A DNA stretch of 64,000 nt, from assembly GCA_015847255.1 (NCBI GenBank), contig JADLZK010011586.1, positions 105,098 through 169,097 of the forward strand, read 5' to 3'. Under the pieces are notes generated by a model. It did no database searches. It saw only the letters and a list, made by a program, of their open reading frames with translations, and had not been told where the DNA came from. This document shows, one piece after another, positions 33,962 to 44,424 of this stretch; within the stretch, counting starts at the first letter, position 1, and each line of letters begins with the position of its first letter. The position numbers and the translations under genes are program-made. This DNA comes from Hyparrhenia diplandra. Taxonomy: Eukaryota > Streptophyta > Magnoliopsida > Poales > Poaceae.

Positions 33962-36239
33962 GAGGATTGCTATGGTACTCCTTGGAGGTAATAGAATAAA
34001 TATTTTTTTGAAAAACTTTAGAGAGTAGACAAAATAGTAGGCAAAATATCTTGTAATTGGATCCATTAGCTCTAATGTGAATATGTGATAGATAAGGATC
34101 GAGCAAATACATAATTAGATCTATTAATAGATTCAATGTCCCATACGTGATTGTTTGAACATGTAATTTTTTAGTGGACTGTGACATTATAATGAACTTT
34201 TTTTAAAAAAATCACTTTTGTATGGTAATTACAAAAGTATACCTTGTATGTGTCGAATAAACAAAATATACAATGTGTTCTCATGATTGAATGACTTTCA
34301 AAACCATTCTTATATATGGAAGAAAAGACTTTGGTAAAGTCATACACTTGTAATACAATTTTATATTAACAAAAGAAAAATATGATTTTTTGTAAGTCAT
34401 TCTATAGCTATTTTCCAGTTTTTGGTTAACATGTTTGGCCTCAAAAACGTTTCTAGTAATAATGAAATTGGCTACCGCTTCGTTCCAAAAAAATACTATC
34501 TATACCTACTAATAAAGAGAGAAAATTTCAGTACCACCTTTTTGTTCACCTTTTATCTTGTACCATTTTTGTCCGCCCAGCCCAGGATACGGATTCGGTT
34601 TCCTACGGCAACGCGCGCCCACGCCCACGGCCCAGCCTTTTTTCTGCCCCGTGCGCACGTATACCGATTCCAGTCTCCCTATGTTGTACATATCCCACGA
34701 CCCGTCGGGCCCGCCGCCCTCCGTCGCCCACGGCCGGGCAACCAAGGCCCCTCGGCGTCAGGCCTAGACGGAGCTCCTCCGCCGCCAAGGACACCTAGCT
34801 TCGCCCGGTGGCGGCGCGATGACCCACACACAATCGCTGCAGGGACGGGAAAGGAAAGCCGTGCTGGAGTTCGACTTCATTGCCGAGGTGCGGTCCCGCC
34901 CCTCCGTATCTGCAGGACCATCCTCGACTACGGCGCCGTTCAGGCCTGTGCCCTCACCGTTGACCCCTCGCCACGCTGGAGAAAGTAATAGCCTCGCGGC
35001 CCCTGATCCCTCCCCCGTTCCCGTGTCGTCAATCGTCATCACCCTCAGGGCCAAGGCGGAGTGGCTGAAAGATAATGTTTGATTTAATTAGTCGTGAAAA
35101 GAAAGAAACATTGTCAATATGTGATACAGATCCATATGTATCACGTTGTTTTTTTTCCATACAGTTCGTTTTTATTTATTATGTATTTATTTGAGATTTT
35201 TACGACCGCATAGGTGGGTGTATTTAAGGGGTCATTAATGTTATTTTCTATAATGGCAACTATGGGTAATTTTTAGAAAAAAAACAAAATAGATCTAGTG
35301 GGATGCGGTTGTTTAGTCTATTGGATTGATGGCTAGATGCAGGATATGTGCACGCACGTCGCCGGCCGGGTGCGCCTCCACTGGTCTGCCCTGCGCCCCT
35401 ACTGTCGCGCATCACCACAATGCCTACTCCACCAACGCACCTGCCTTGTTATGCAGACTGGTGCCATCGCTGCGCCCTGGGCCATCGCCGTGCGGCCTCA
35501 GCTTGGCAATTGAAGTCTGAGTTCGGCACGTAGGTGTACGCCTCACGTAGATGTTAAGAGTCCATGTGCAAAACAATGCTTCGGATAAAGAGAAAGGAAA
35601 TAGTACAGAGTCTAGGAGAATCTTGGTTTATGAGGATTCTTACATCTTACATGTAAGATCACGAATAACGGAGGGCTCATATAGCATGACATCTAGATCG
35701 AACAGTTATTATAGAGAAAGAGCCCCAGGAAAAAAAAAAAAACTCCCTTTTTTATAGTGTGATAACTTTTTTTTGAGGAAACTTTTCAGTGCTTGTGAAT
35801 TTCTCGGTGTCACATGTGCTGTTAGGTTTGAGCATGGTATTGGATTAAGTTAGCTCATGTGGTGCCTAACAGGAAGCAGATATGTTTTAGGGAGTCAGGC
35901 ATTGTCGGTGTTGTAAATGAATATAATTTTACTTAGTAGAGACTGAGACTGGTGTCAAAAAAGTTCTAAGAAGGGTGCGCAACTCCCAAATCCAGTCTGG
36001 CAGTCGTTCACTGATTTTTGGCCAGCGAACGATCCGACCGGGTCTACATGCACCCACACTGCCCTGATGTCACTCTTAAAAAAGCAAAACATTTATTTTA
36101 AAATGCTATAACTTCTCAACGGCGAACAAAACTAGACCCCACTTACATATGTTTCAAAGATTTTTTTTCTTAGTAGCAATTTATATATATTAACTAGCTA
36201 GCTAGTTAAGATCTGCTCGGCATTTATATAAGGAATTTG
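33960..36239. other. Intergenic with a possible Helitron start at 34499
   Basis: TCTATACCTACTAATAAAGA at 34499-34518 resembles the 5' end of plant Helitrons (TC start after A or C, AT-rich). A GC-rich stretch 34570-35060 follows, with an ORF at 34819-35082 (MTHTQSLQGRERKAVLEFDF) and a longer overlapping one at 34422-34988. This could be a captured gene piece but I cannot identify it. No matching hairpin-CTRR end was found. Nothing else is supported. Confidence 0.3.
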
Positions 36240-36600
36240 GTAAAGAAAACGAAGTAGCTAGGAAATTGTGTGTGTGTGTATATATATATATATGCGCATA
36301 AAACATGAGATTAGCGGTACCTTAATCGCTGCAATGATGAAACTCCTCTGGTACTGTACAGGAGGAACGAATCAACCGGGAGTACACACGCAGATGATTA
36401 TATATCGATGGATAAACTTAGCCCAGGATGAGGCGATCAATCAGCTAGCATATTTGATCATCAAAGACGACCTCTCCGATCCGCAAGGTGCAGTATTATA
36501 TTGAACCTGTCAGTGAGTCGATCAGTGTTAGTAGTAGGGATGAGTAATAGTTTTTGTATATATTTTCGAGACTATGCACGCACGTACGCAGCATCGACGA
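36240..36600 (-). pseudogene. 5'-end relic of an NLR paralogue
   Basis: Compared with the NLR start region (31690-31870), this stretch shares CATAAAACATGAG, TAGCGGTACC (reverse complement of the exon 1 donor), CAATCAGCTA and GTGAGTCGATCAGT in the same order. The donor is preceded on the minus strand by ATTGCAGCGATTAAG in place of the MKTE codons. No NB or LRR sequence follows at lower coordinates, so the gene body is missing. Confidence 0.5.
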
Positions 36601-36739
36601 TCTTCCATCAATTTTATTTTATTTCGAGACGGCAAGCAAGTAATGAAATGTTAATTGGCTACGTGTACCGACTGCTCGTTTTAAAAGAAAACAAATGGAT
36701 AGTTTTTTAATGCAAAAACAAACACACCTTTTTTTTTTT

Positions 36740-37319
36740 TTTTTTTTTTTGGCAATGCAAAGGTGGACTCAGCAGGGAGGGTCGTCCGGGTCCTGGACTC
36801 CTCCAGGCTAGCTAGCTTGTTGCCGTGTCCTTCCGATTCCGATGCCAGGCGTGATCCCTTGCTTGCATTGTTGGGAGGCCACCGCTTTATTCTCCTCGCG
36901 CCCGGCCCATGTCTTTCCTGCAAAGCTTGCCATGCACGTATAAGCTACCCCTTTGCCCTTTTTTCCCATTCTCACCAAAGATATATGTGCATCGTGGTGC
37001 TGATGATTCTATCAGCCTTTTGCTTCTTCTTTTTTACCACCTTTCCTTTTTAAAATAAGACTTAATTAGATTGATGCCATTACGGCTTTAAGATATACCA
37101 CTATAATTCATCTATTTATTTGTTCTACATCCAATGTATGCCATCAGCTGTGCCACCCGCCAGCCCAGCTACCCTACCCACGCAGCCGCACGGATACATC
37201 CTTTAGTTTGGAACATTTATTAGTCTTTGGTTTGGTATGATTTGGTATAGGCTTCAATCATCATTATCAATAATATTCATGGGATCTCTTCTATTTTCTA
37301 ATTAAAAACTACCTGCCTG
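36740..37319. other. Intergenic, T-tract and unassigned sequence
   Basis: A 24-base T run at about 36727 is followed by about 230 bases of mixed composition (AGGCTAGCTAGCTTG, GGGAGGCCACCGC) that I cannot place. There is no convincing ORF. Confidence 0.35.
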
Positions 37320-37620
37320 TGAACTTATGGAAAAAAAAACATAAAGTAACCCCTAAATTTGCATCTAACTATCCACTTCTTCCATTATGAAAGGTATAAA
37401 ATAACCCCTAAATTTGTATCTAAATTACACACCTATACTTTTATGAAAGAAAATGCAAAGTAACCCTAAATTTGCATATAAATTACCACCTGCGCCATAA
37501 TGATAGATAAAGCAAATTAACCTGAAATATGATTTTGAATTACCTATATTTTCCATTATTATGAAGGATGAAACAAAGTAGTCCCTTTAATTTATATCTA
37601 CACTATCTACAACACCTCTC
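37320..37620 (+). repeat. Degenerate tandem repeat, about 60-bp period
   Basis: About five decayed copies of a unit containing AGTAACCCCTAAATTTGCAT, CTAAATTACC and CCATTATGAAAG follow one another. Similar fragments recur at 38330-38470. It is AT-rich and non-coding. No gene is seen in 37621-39400 either. Confidence 0.65.
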
Positions 37621-39174
37621 AAATCAATGTCTGAATACCAACACAAGCTATTAAGAAAAATAAACAATTCAATAACCCGAAAAGTATGCTACATGTGTTT
37701 CTAAATTACATACTTCTACCGCTTTTAAATTGAAAGTAACTTGCATATATACCGAGTAAATTGCATATATTAGGATAAATATAGATGTTCGTAATTTAAT
37801 TCAACAACTCTATGCTTTTATTAAAAAATACTACTACTGCACACACAATCCTTTGACAGTTGATCGTTTTAAGCCATTGTAGTAACTAAGAGTGTACTCC
37901 AGAACATTCTATGTATATTAAAAAATAGAATAAAAGATATATGGTAAGGACTACAGTTTCAACTTAACAAGTGGATAAAAAATGCAACAACTAATAAGAT
38001 AAAAAAGTGCCAAAACATAGATCATGACGTCATAAAGGGATGCATCAAGAGTTGATATAACTTAAGCTTATATTTTAACTAAACACATACTGAAGACCTA
38101 TAGTGATGCCAATGCAATGTAAAAAATGACAATACATATCTTAATATTGCTAACTAGATGACCTCAATGAAGCCTCCACATTAATCCTCACAAGATGCAT
38201 TATTTAGAAAAAAATAAATCCTAAAAGTTCTCATAATAATCAGAAATTTTTGGCCATTAATTCAGTTGACTCTGGTCAACACAACACAAAGAATAATAGC
38301 AATGGAGCTATTTAGTTTTATGAAAGAAATTACCCATTGCTTACATTTTGAAAAAAAACGTAGATAACCACATAAATCTAAATCTAAACTATCGATATCT
38401 ACCATTTTAAAACATAATTTGAAATAACACCTAAATTTTCTTCTAGATTAGCCACCTCTGCCATGTTGGGTGAGCTGAGGGTTAGTTTTTCAATTTATTT
38501 GTTCTTTTATAGTATAGACAGAATAGATAGATGGATATATAACAATTTCGGCCGAGATGCTCGAGAGTGATGAGTTTTTTTGGCACCGAGAATAAAAACC
38601 CGTTAGACAAAACCACAAACCTGACAAAATCTGATTTGTGCTGGCACAAAAATAATTAACAATTTACAATTATTTCTATAGATAGACAAGGATAAAAATT
38701 AATATGTTAAGATAGAAAGACAAATATCAAATCACAAAAGTAACAATTTATGTGTACTAGTTGGTGGTACAAAAGTGTTGTCTGAAATCATCTTAAAACT
38801 CAGGCACCTAAAATATAGGAGAAGTGTTTAAAAAAACGATCGATAAAAAATACGATCGGTGAGGTGGTAGTCCTGCTAGATAGATGCTTGCATTATTAAT
38901 CGGCCATATGCATGACTCAATAACGGAATCCCAACGACATGTACGTGCCCCAATCATATCGACGATCTAGCAATTATTTTATTTGGAGACGCAGCAAGCA
39001 AGCAAACAATGCAAAGCATACGCGCACAACACTAACCAGTTTCTTAATTGAAAAAAAGCATGGATAATGACGTACACATACATACCGTACCGTTAGTTTT
39101 CTGCTGGGCTGAGAGGATTGGATCGGAGATGAAGATGGTGGAGAGTGAGTTTGTGTCGCGATCCCAGCGCAGCG

Positions 39175-39175
39175 C

Positions 39176-39206
<31 letters not shown>

Positions 39207-39207
39207 T
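39175..39207. repeat. GATA/GACA compound microsatellite
   Basis: A run of GATA units is followed directly by GACA units. Confidence 0.9.
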
Positions 39208-39432
39208 GCTTGGCCGTGCCACAAAATAAATAATGCAACCGATGGAAGAAGCCAGCCAGCCGATGGAATCAATATAAAGAACGAACTTTAGTGACGCCTT
39301 AGAATTTAGAAACCTGCACGGAGGGAGCATGCATTGACCAATTATAATGTTGGTACGCAGCAGACGGAAATGCATTGCAAGCAAAGCACGCGTGCACGAC
39401 GCACACTAACGAAGAATTAATTCCAAACGTGT

Positions 39433-41177
39433 ATGTACACACCTTTAATTAATTTCTCCGGATCGTTGGAGATGGAGATGATGGAGGCGTCGATCGGCAT
39501 TCGTATCGCATCGCAGACTATCATCCAAGGCAAAGAAGGGGGTGGTGGCTGGTCAAAATGGGTAATAGGCGTGTTGCCGTCCTCCTCTTTGCCCTTCTTC
39601 CTTATTGCTATGCTAGTAGCTAGGCAACAAAGCAAAAAGGGCACTCACAGTCACAGACCAGATACGATCCTTTGCTTCCTTCCTGCTGCTGCCTGGCTCC
39701 GTATTCTCTGCTGGGAGGGTGCTTTGCTTCCTTCTCTCCCCTGCGTATCTTTTTTCCCCCCTTCTTCCAAAGCTTGGCAGGCATGGCCCCGGCCCCGGCC
39801 CCGTTTTGTTTCTTTTTTTTTTTTTTTTTTTTTTCAGAACATGTGTTTGCTGATTCCCATCTATTGCATGCCTTTTTTTCTTCCTCTTTCTCCTTTATTT
39901 ACTTTGTTAAAATTAAAGTTGTTGTTGATCGATCATATATACTCGGGCTTTATTTATGTCTCAGTAGCTAGCCATGCATGTGCCCATGCAGTACGAGCAG
40001 AGTTTATTGCTTCATACAACACGTCATCCAGTTATATATGTTTTCAAATCTCAGTTGTTCTAAGTTTGTAGCATGTTCTGCGTTTGGCCATGGAAACAAA
40101 TACATTGAAAGAATGCTGCAGGTATTAGTTTATCGATCTGCTCATCATTGTGCTTTGTTCAGCATTCAACTTTTAATATTAAGAGCTAGCATAACTATGG
40201 AAATATATATATCATTACGATACTAGATTGACTTGAGAAATTCCACCAAATTTGGTTTTATGGTTTGACTGGAAACCTGCCGCTGTTATTTATCTTTCAT
40301 TTTTTTGAATGGCTAGATGCCTTTCTTCTAATTAGCTATCAACAATTTCTTTGGACTATTTTCTTGATACAACTTTCTCCATTACGTTCAGTTACTCGCC
40401 AAACATCTAAGAAATCAAGATCTTGGACAGGAAGAAAGTCAGGTGAGCTTTAAAAATGAGGGACAGGATGAACGCATTTAAAAATAATTAGGCTTTCAAC
40501 TTGTTTCTAGGATTTTTTTTTTTTTCCGTGTGTATCAGCATGGCTGTTTCTGAAGATGCAACAGTTGCAGTCTGAAAAATCACACTGTTTGGTTCCAAGT
40601 TTGAAAAGCCATAGCTTGTCAATTGTCACACATGGTTTCAAGCTGCAGAATATGTTTTTTGACACAGAATTTAACAATGTGGATCCTCCCTCTTTGATTT
40701 GCAGCATTGTAAGGTCAGTGCAAAAAATAACATGTTCAGGTCTGTTCTATTACCTTATTTAGGATGTGCGTTTGACATAAACAAGCTGGAATACTTTGCT
40801 TGTCAAAGTGAAACTATTATGAAGTGATTTCTGCTCTCGAGTTTACAGGTTTTGTTTTTTATTCATCAAATCATTATCCATAGAAATATGTTTTTTCTGA
40901 AGAATGGTCTATGCGTCTCTGTTTCTGTACAGCTTGACCTGCTGTGAACAAGTGGTATAACCGTATAATAGTTCTACGGACACCCATTCATGGAACTCCA
41001 GTATGTGTGGTGCGAATCTAAGTGATTGTTGGTGAGTGGATTAGTGGAATAATTACAATGTTTTTGTTTACACATAACAAAACATTTGTATCTCGGACCT
41101 TAGCACCCTCGTTTGTTCTAAGCATCTATATACCACTGAAGCTCTTTGTTGGGGAAGTGATGTCAAGCTATGCAACT
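39433..41177. other. Unassigned sequence, no gene recognised
   Basis: On the minus strand, ISISNDPEKLIK followed by a GT at about 39441 looks exon-like and could be an upstream exon of the lost NLR paralogue, but this is weak. The 212-codon plus-strand ORF 39433-40071 runs through homopolymer T and looks fortuitous. A short ORF at 40556-40762 is unidentified. A pure T run lies at about 39810-39833. Confidence 0.3.
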
Positions 41178-42525
41178 GGCGCCGCCCGCCTCTCTCTCTG
41201 CCTCCCCTTTCCGCCGCGCCGCCGGGAGCAGGCAGCCGGCAAGGCCAGCACTGCCGGACATGATAGCGGCGGCGGGGGCCCTGTTCCTGGTGGAGTGGGC
41301 GGCGCTGGTCGACGCGAATCGGTGGGGCGAATCACCTGTGCTGCGTGGGGCATGGCGAGGTCGCCGCCGCGATCGCGCGGCGGCGCCCGGCCAGGAACCT
41401 GGGCAGGTGCAGGTTGGCACGACGGTGGCAGGATCTCATCCCTCCGCCGACCCCTTTTCCTCATTGATGGCTCCAGCGCCGCCTGTGGTGGAGGAGGCTG
41501 CGCATGCAGGTCGGGGCCCTGGCGCCGGATTCGATCTGGATCGGGCGGCCGGGTGTGCAAGGCGGCGGCCGGCCTCACCATGGCCGGATGTGGCGTGGAC
41601 GACGTGACGGTCCAAGAGGGGCGCGGGGTGGCGGGGCGCGGCGGCGGCGTTCTTTTCTCTCCGCCCATCCTGCCCGCTCTTCGTCCATGGTCGGGCGACA
41701 TGGTGGATCGGTGGCGACTCGATCCGTCCATGGTGGATCGGGTCTCCGGCGATTAGGGCAGGAAGGGGTTCGGGCGGATCTCGGGCTGTGGGTCCTGGAT
41801 CCGCTTCAACCCCAACCTCCTCGCTCCTCCTCGTTGCGGATGGCGGCAGCTGGCCGCATAGGGAAGCGTCATCGTTGGCGAGACCTCCTCTATGCGGTGG
41901 GATCTACGTCATCTGGCTGCAGCTAGGGTGAAAACTCTGCCTGGCACGCGCCGGGCTGGCGGCGGTAGTACGCTACTCACCTTGTTGAAGGCGTCGCTGA
42001 AGCTGCTTCGACGGTGGGCGTTCAACAACTGGGTGAAAACCTGGCCTGGTTTATCCGGGCCGGCGGTGTGTGTTGGCTCGTCGTCGAAGTTGTTGCTCTT
42101 CAAGGCCGGGTGTCTCTTCAAGCGCCCATCCGCTGTGCTTGTCGAGGTGGTGTTTGATGGCGTAACAGCTCGCATCCGGGTGGCTCCGCACCAAGTGCCA
42201 GCGTTGTTGTCGAGGAAGAAGCATCCATCTTCAATGTTGTTCGGTGTCCAAGATTTACAGTACCTTTATTAGGTCTGATTGTGTTTGGCGGCTTCGTCTT
42301 GACGTTGGCGATCTTACTCTAGTGGAGTGTTTTACTCTAGGAGTTGATATCACGGAGCAAGTTAGAGGTCGAGTAGGACTACCTGAGCTCCTTGTTGGGG
42401 ATGTATTTTCTTCCATCTTTTTCTTTTTTTTTTTTTTTTTTTTTAGTGTTGTACTCTTTTGGCCTGATTCTACCCACGGGTAGATGAAGCCGGATAGTTT
42501 TCTATCCATTATCTAAAAAAAAAAG
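41178..42525 (+). mobile_element. Non-autonomous LINE-like retroposon
   Basis: A very GC-rich 5' part (GTGAAAACTCTGCCTGG, CTTGTTGAAGGCGTCGCTG) leads to an AT-richer 3' part ending TTTTCTATCCATTATCT plus an A-run. The GAAGGCGTC phrase and layout resemble the element in OST1. ATGCAACT occurs just before the left end (41170) and after the A-tail (about 42533), the remains of a decayed TSD of about 17 bases. The ORFs of 126-244 codons in it show no RT or other known domain. Confidence 0.6.
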
Positions 42526-43016
42526 ATGGACCATGCAACTATGGTTGCTGTTCTTTTAGCATGCAGCAACTGCGGGCAGCTGGCAATGAGGACAGACAAC
42601 TTGTACAAGTTAGTTGTAATGAAAAGCAACCATCTTATCACCATCTGTATTGATGCACACAGTTACACTCCAACAGAGTAGAACCACAAGTAGAGAGCAC
42701 ATAAATCAATCTCACACCACAAACTTGATCATAGATTATTGTAGCTTAAATAATACAATACATCAATTTCACTTCTCACAAGACCAGCATGAATGCAGCC
42801 GCTTGGTTTCATCATAAGATACAATACATATGTAGATGGATACATATACATATATAGCAAGCAAAGCGATCTGAGCGCAGCTATCAAATCGCACAAGACA
42901 GGTGTGGATGATGCGCCTCTTGTTACAAGCATCTAGTCTGTGGTCTGATCCCTCTCAACCTGGCTGGACTGAGGTGGTAGACACACTCAAACACACTCAT
43001 CATTCGGCAGGCTGAA

Positions 43017-43070
43017 ACACACACACACACACACACGGCGCGCGCGCGCACACACACACATCCAGACAGC
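43017..43070. repeat. (AC)n/(GC)n microsatellite
   Basis: Two CA runs surround a short alternating GC run, in the 3' flank of the NLR relic. Confidence 0.85.
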
Positions 43071-43127
43071 CAGGCAGGCGGCTGTCTCACGACTAGGCCT
43101 TCACGCAACACCGGCATGCAGGCACCA

Positions 43128-43520
43128 AATAGGCGCCTGGCCGTCTTTCTTATTTCAAAACCAAACCAAACACGCTGAGAATTGCAATTGCAATTGCAAT
43201 TGCAAACAGGGGCAGTTGGCCAACTCGGCTGGTCGGCTGGTCACCAAAGGCATGAGCTAACCTGAAGCCCCGTACCTTCATTGTCCTTTCACACAACAAA
43301 CAAACTGATCAACAGCAGGTAGGCAACATCCATCGATCCATAGAACCGAGAAAGAAGTAGCGGCAGATGTGTACTTCAGAATGAGTTTCCATCACCTGGG
43401 CAGAGTGAGTGATCGAGAAGCAAATCAATTATTAAGAGCAAGTATATAAGCTGTCTTATTGTTAACTAGGCTGGCTAGCTACAACAATATATGTACGTAT
43501 GGATGTATGTACTTATTATT
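43128..43520 (-). pseudogene. 3' end of a second NLR gene, cut by the CACTA element
   Basis: This matches 28031-28408 of the NLR gene in order: GCCTGGCCGT, CTTTCTTATTTCAAAA, GTTGGCCAACTCGG, ACCTGAAGCCCC (the last acceptor), GAGTTTCCATCACCTGG, and finally GTATGTACTTATTATT. In the intact gene the next bases are the exon 2 splice donor and coding sequence. Here the next bases are the CACTA terminus. The 42526-43127 stretch to the left is weakly similar to the intact gene's far 3' flank. Its coding body should lie beyond the transposon, outside this window. Confidence 0.7.
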
Positions 43521-43563
43521 CACTACTACAGAAATGATTTTGCGAGGTGCTTGATTTTTATTT

Positions 43564-43790
43564 TCCGTGGCGGGCATTTAGGAAACGCCCACGAAAAAAT
43601 TGTTGGCCCGGCTGCCCCGGCGGGGGAATGCCCGCCCACGGTTAATCGATTAACCGTGGCGGGTATTGCAATAAAAACCGCCACGGTTAATGGTGATTAA
43701 CCGCGGGCGTTTTGTTATAATGCCCGCCACGGTTAATCGACATTAATCGTGGTGGTTTTCTTATAATGCCCGCCACGGAAAAGTCTGGGC
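43564..43790. repeat. CACTA left subterminal repeats
   Basis: CCGTGGCGGGCATT-type words and their reverse complements (GCCCGCCACGGTTAATCG) occur at least five times in 230 bases in both orientations. Such repeats are the binding sites of the element's own DNA-binding protein in En/Spm elements. Binding here is inferred. Confidence 0.8.
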
Positions 43791-43936
43791 TATAAATACA
43801 GCACCAACCTTCTTCTTCCCCACGGGATTTCGCCATTTTCTAGGGTTTTGAGCTTCAAAACTCTAGAAAACACCATTTCTAGGGGGGAAGGTTTTGCCCT
43901 TGGTTTGATTGAAGTTTGGCACCGCTAGGGGGTATT

Positions 43937-44330
43937 TCTCCTCTCTCTCCTCTCTTTTCTCTCCCTCTCTCCCTCTCCCTCTCTCTCTCCTTTTTTCATG
44001 GATAAATGTGTGTGGTTTCTGCTCTCTCTCTTCCCCCTCTCTCCTCCTCCTCTCTCTTTTCTCCCCTCTCTCTCTCCTCTCCCCCTCCTCTCTCTTTCTC
44101 CCCTGATCTCTCTCTCTCCCCTCTCTCCCTCTCTCTCTCCCCTCTCTCTCCCTCTCTTTTTGAGATCTAGTTTTGATCTCTCTCTCTCTCTCCCCTCTCT
44201 CCTCTCCTTCTCTCTCTCCCTCCCCCTCTCTCTCCCTCTCTCCCCCTCTCTCTCTCTCCCCCTCTCTCCTCTTTCTCCTCCCCTCTCTCTCCCTCTTTCT
44301 CCTCCCTCTCTTGATCTCCCCTCTCATTTT
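43937..44330 (+). repeat. Long polypyrimidine (CT-rich) tract
   Basis: About 390 bases are almost entirely C and T on the plus strand, just before the transposase ATG. It would be in the transposase 5' leader or promoter. The long ORFs on both strands across it (SLSPLS or REREGER repeats) are translations of simple sequence. Confidence 0.9.
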
Positions 44331-44424
44331 GAAGTGTGCGTGCTCTTTTTCATCGATACTTCGATCTCTAATCATCGATCGCTCTCTTTGTTTTGGTTTA
44401 ATTAATTTGAGTAGGCCGTCGACC

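Noticed and set aside
33807..34187. ORFs with long YI repeats
   Set aside because: Direct translation of the (TA)n microsatellite.
34499..35310. A second Helitron starting TCTATACCTACTAATAAAG
   Set aside because: No hairpin plus CTRR end could be found. Kept only as a remark in the region entry.
39433..40071. 212-codon plus-strand ORF
   Set aside because: It contains long F and L runs from T tracts and has no recognisable domain.
41022..41756. 244-codon plus-strand ORF
   Set aside because: It starts outside and runs into the GC-rich head of a LINE-like insert, overlapped by open frames on both strands. It has no domain.
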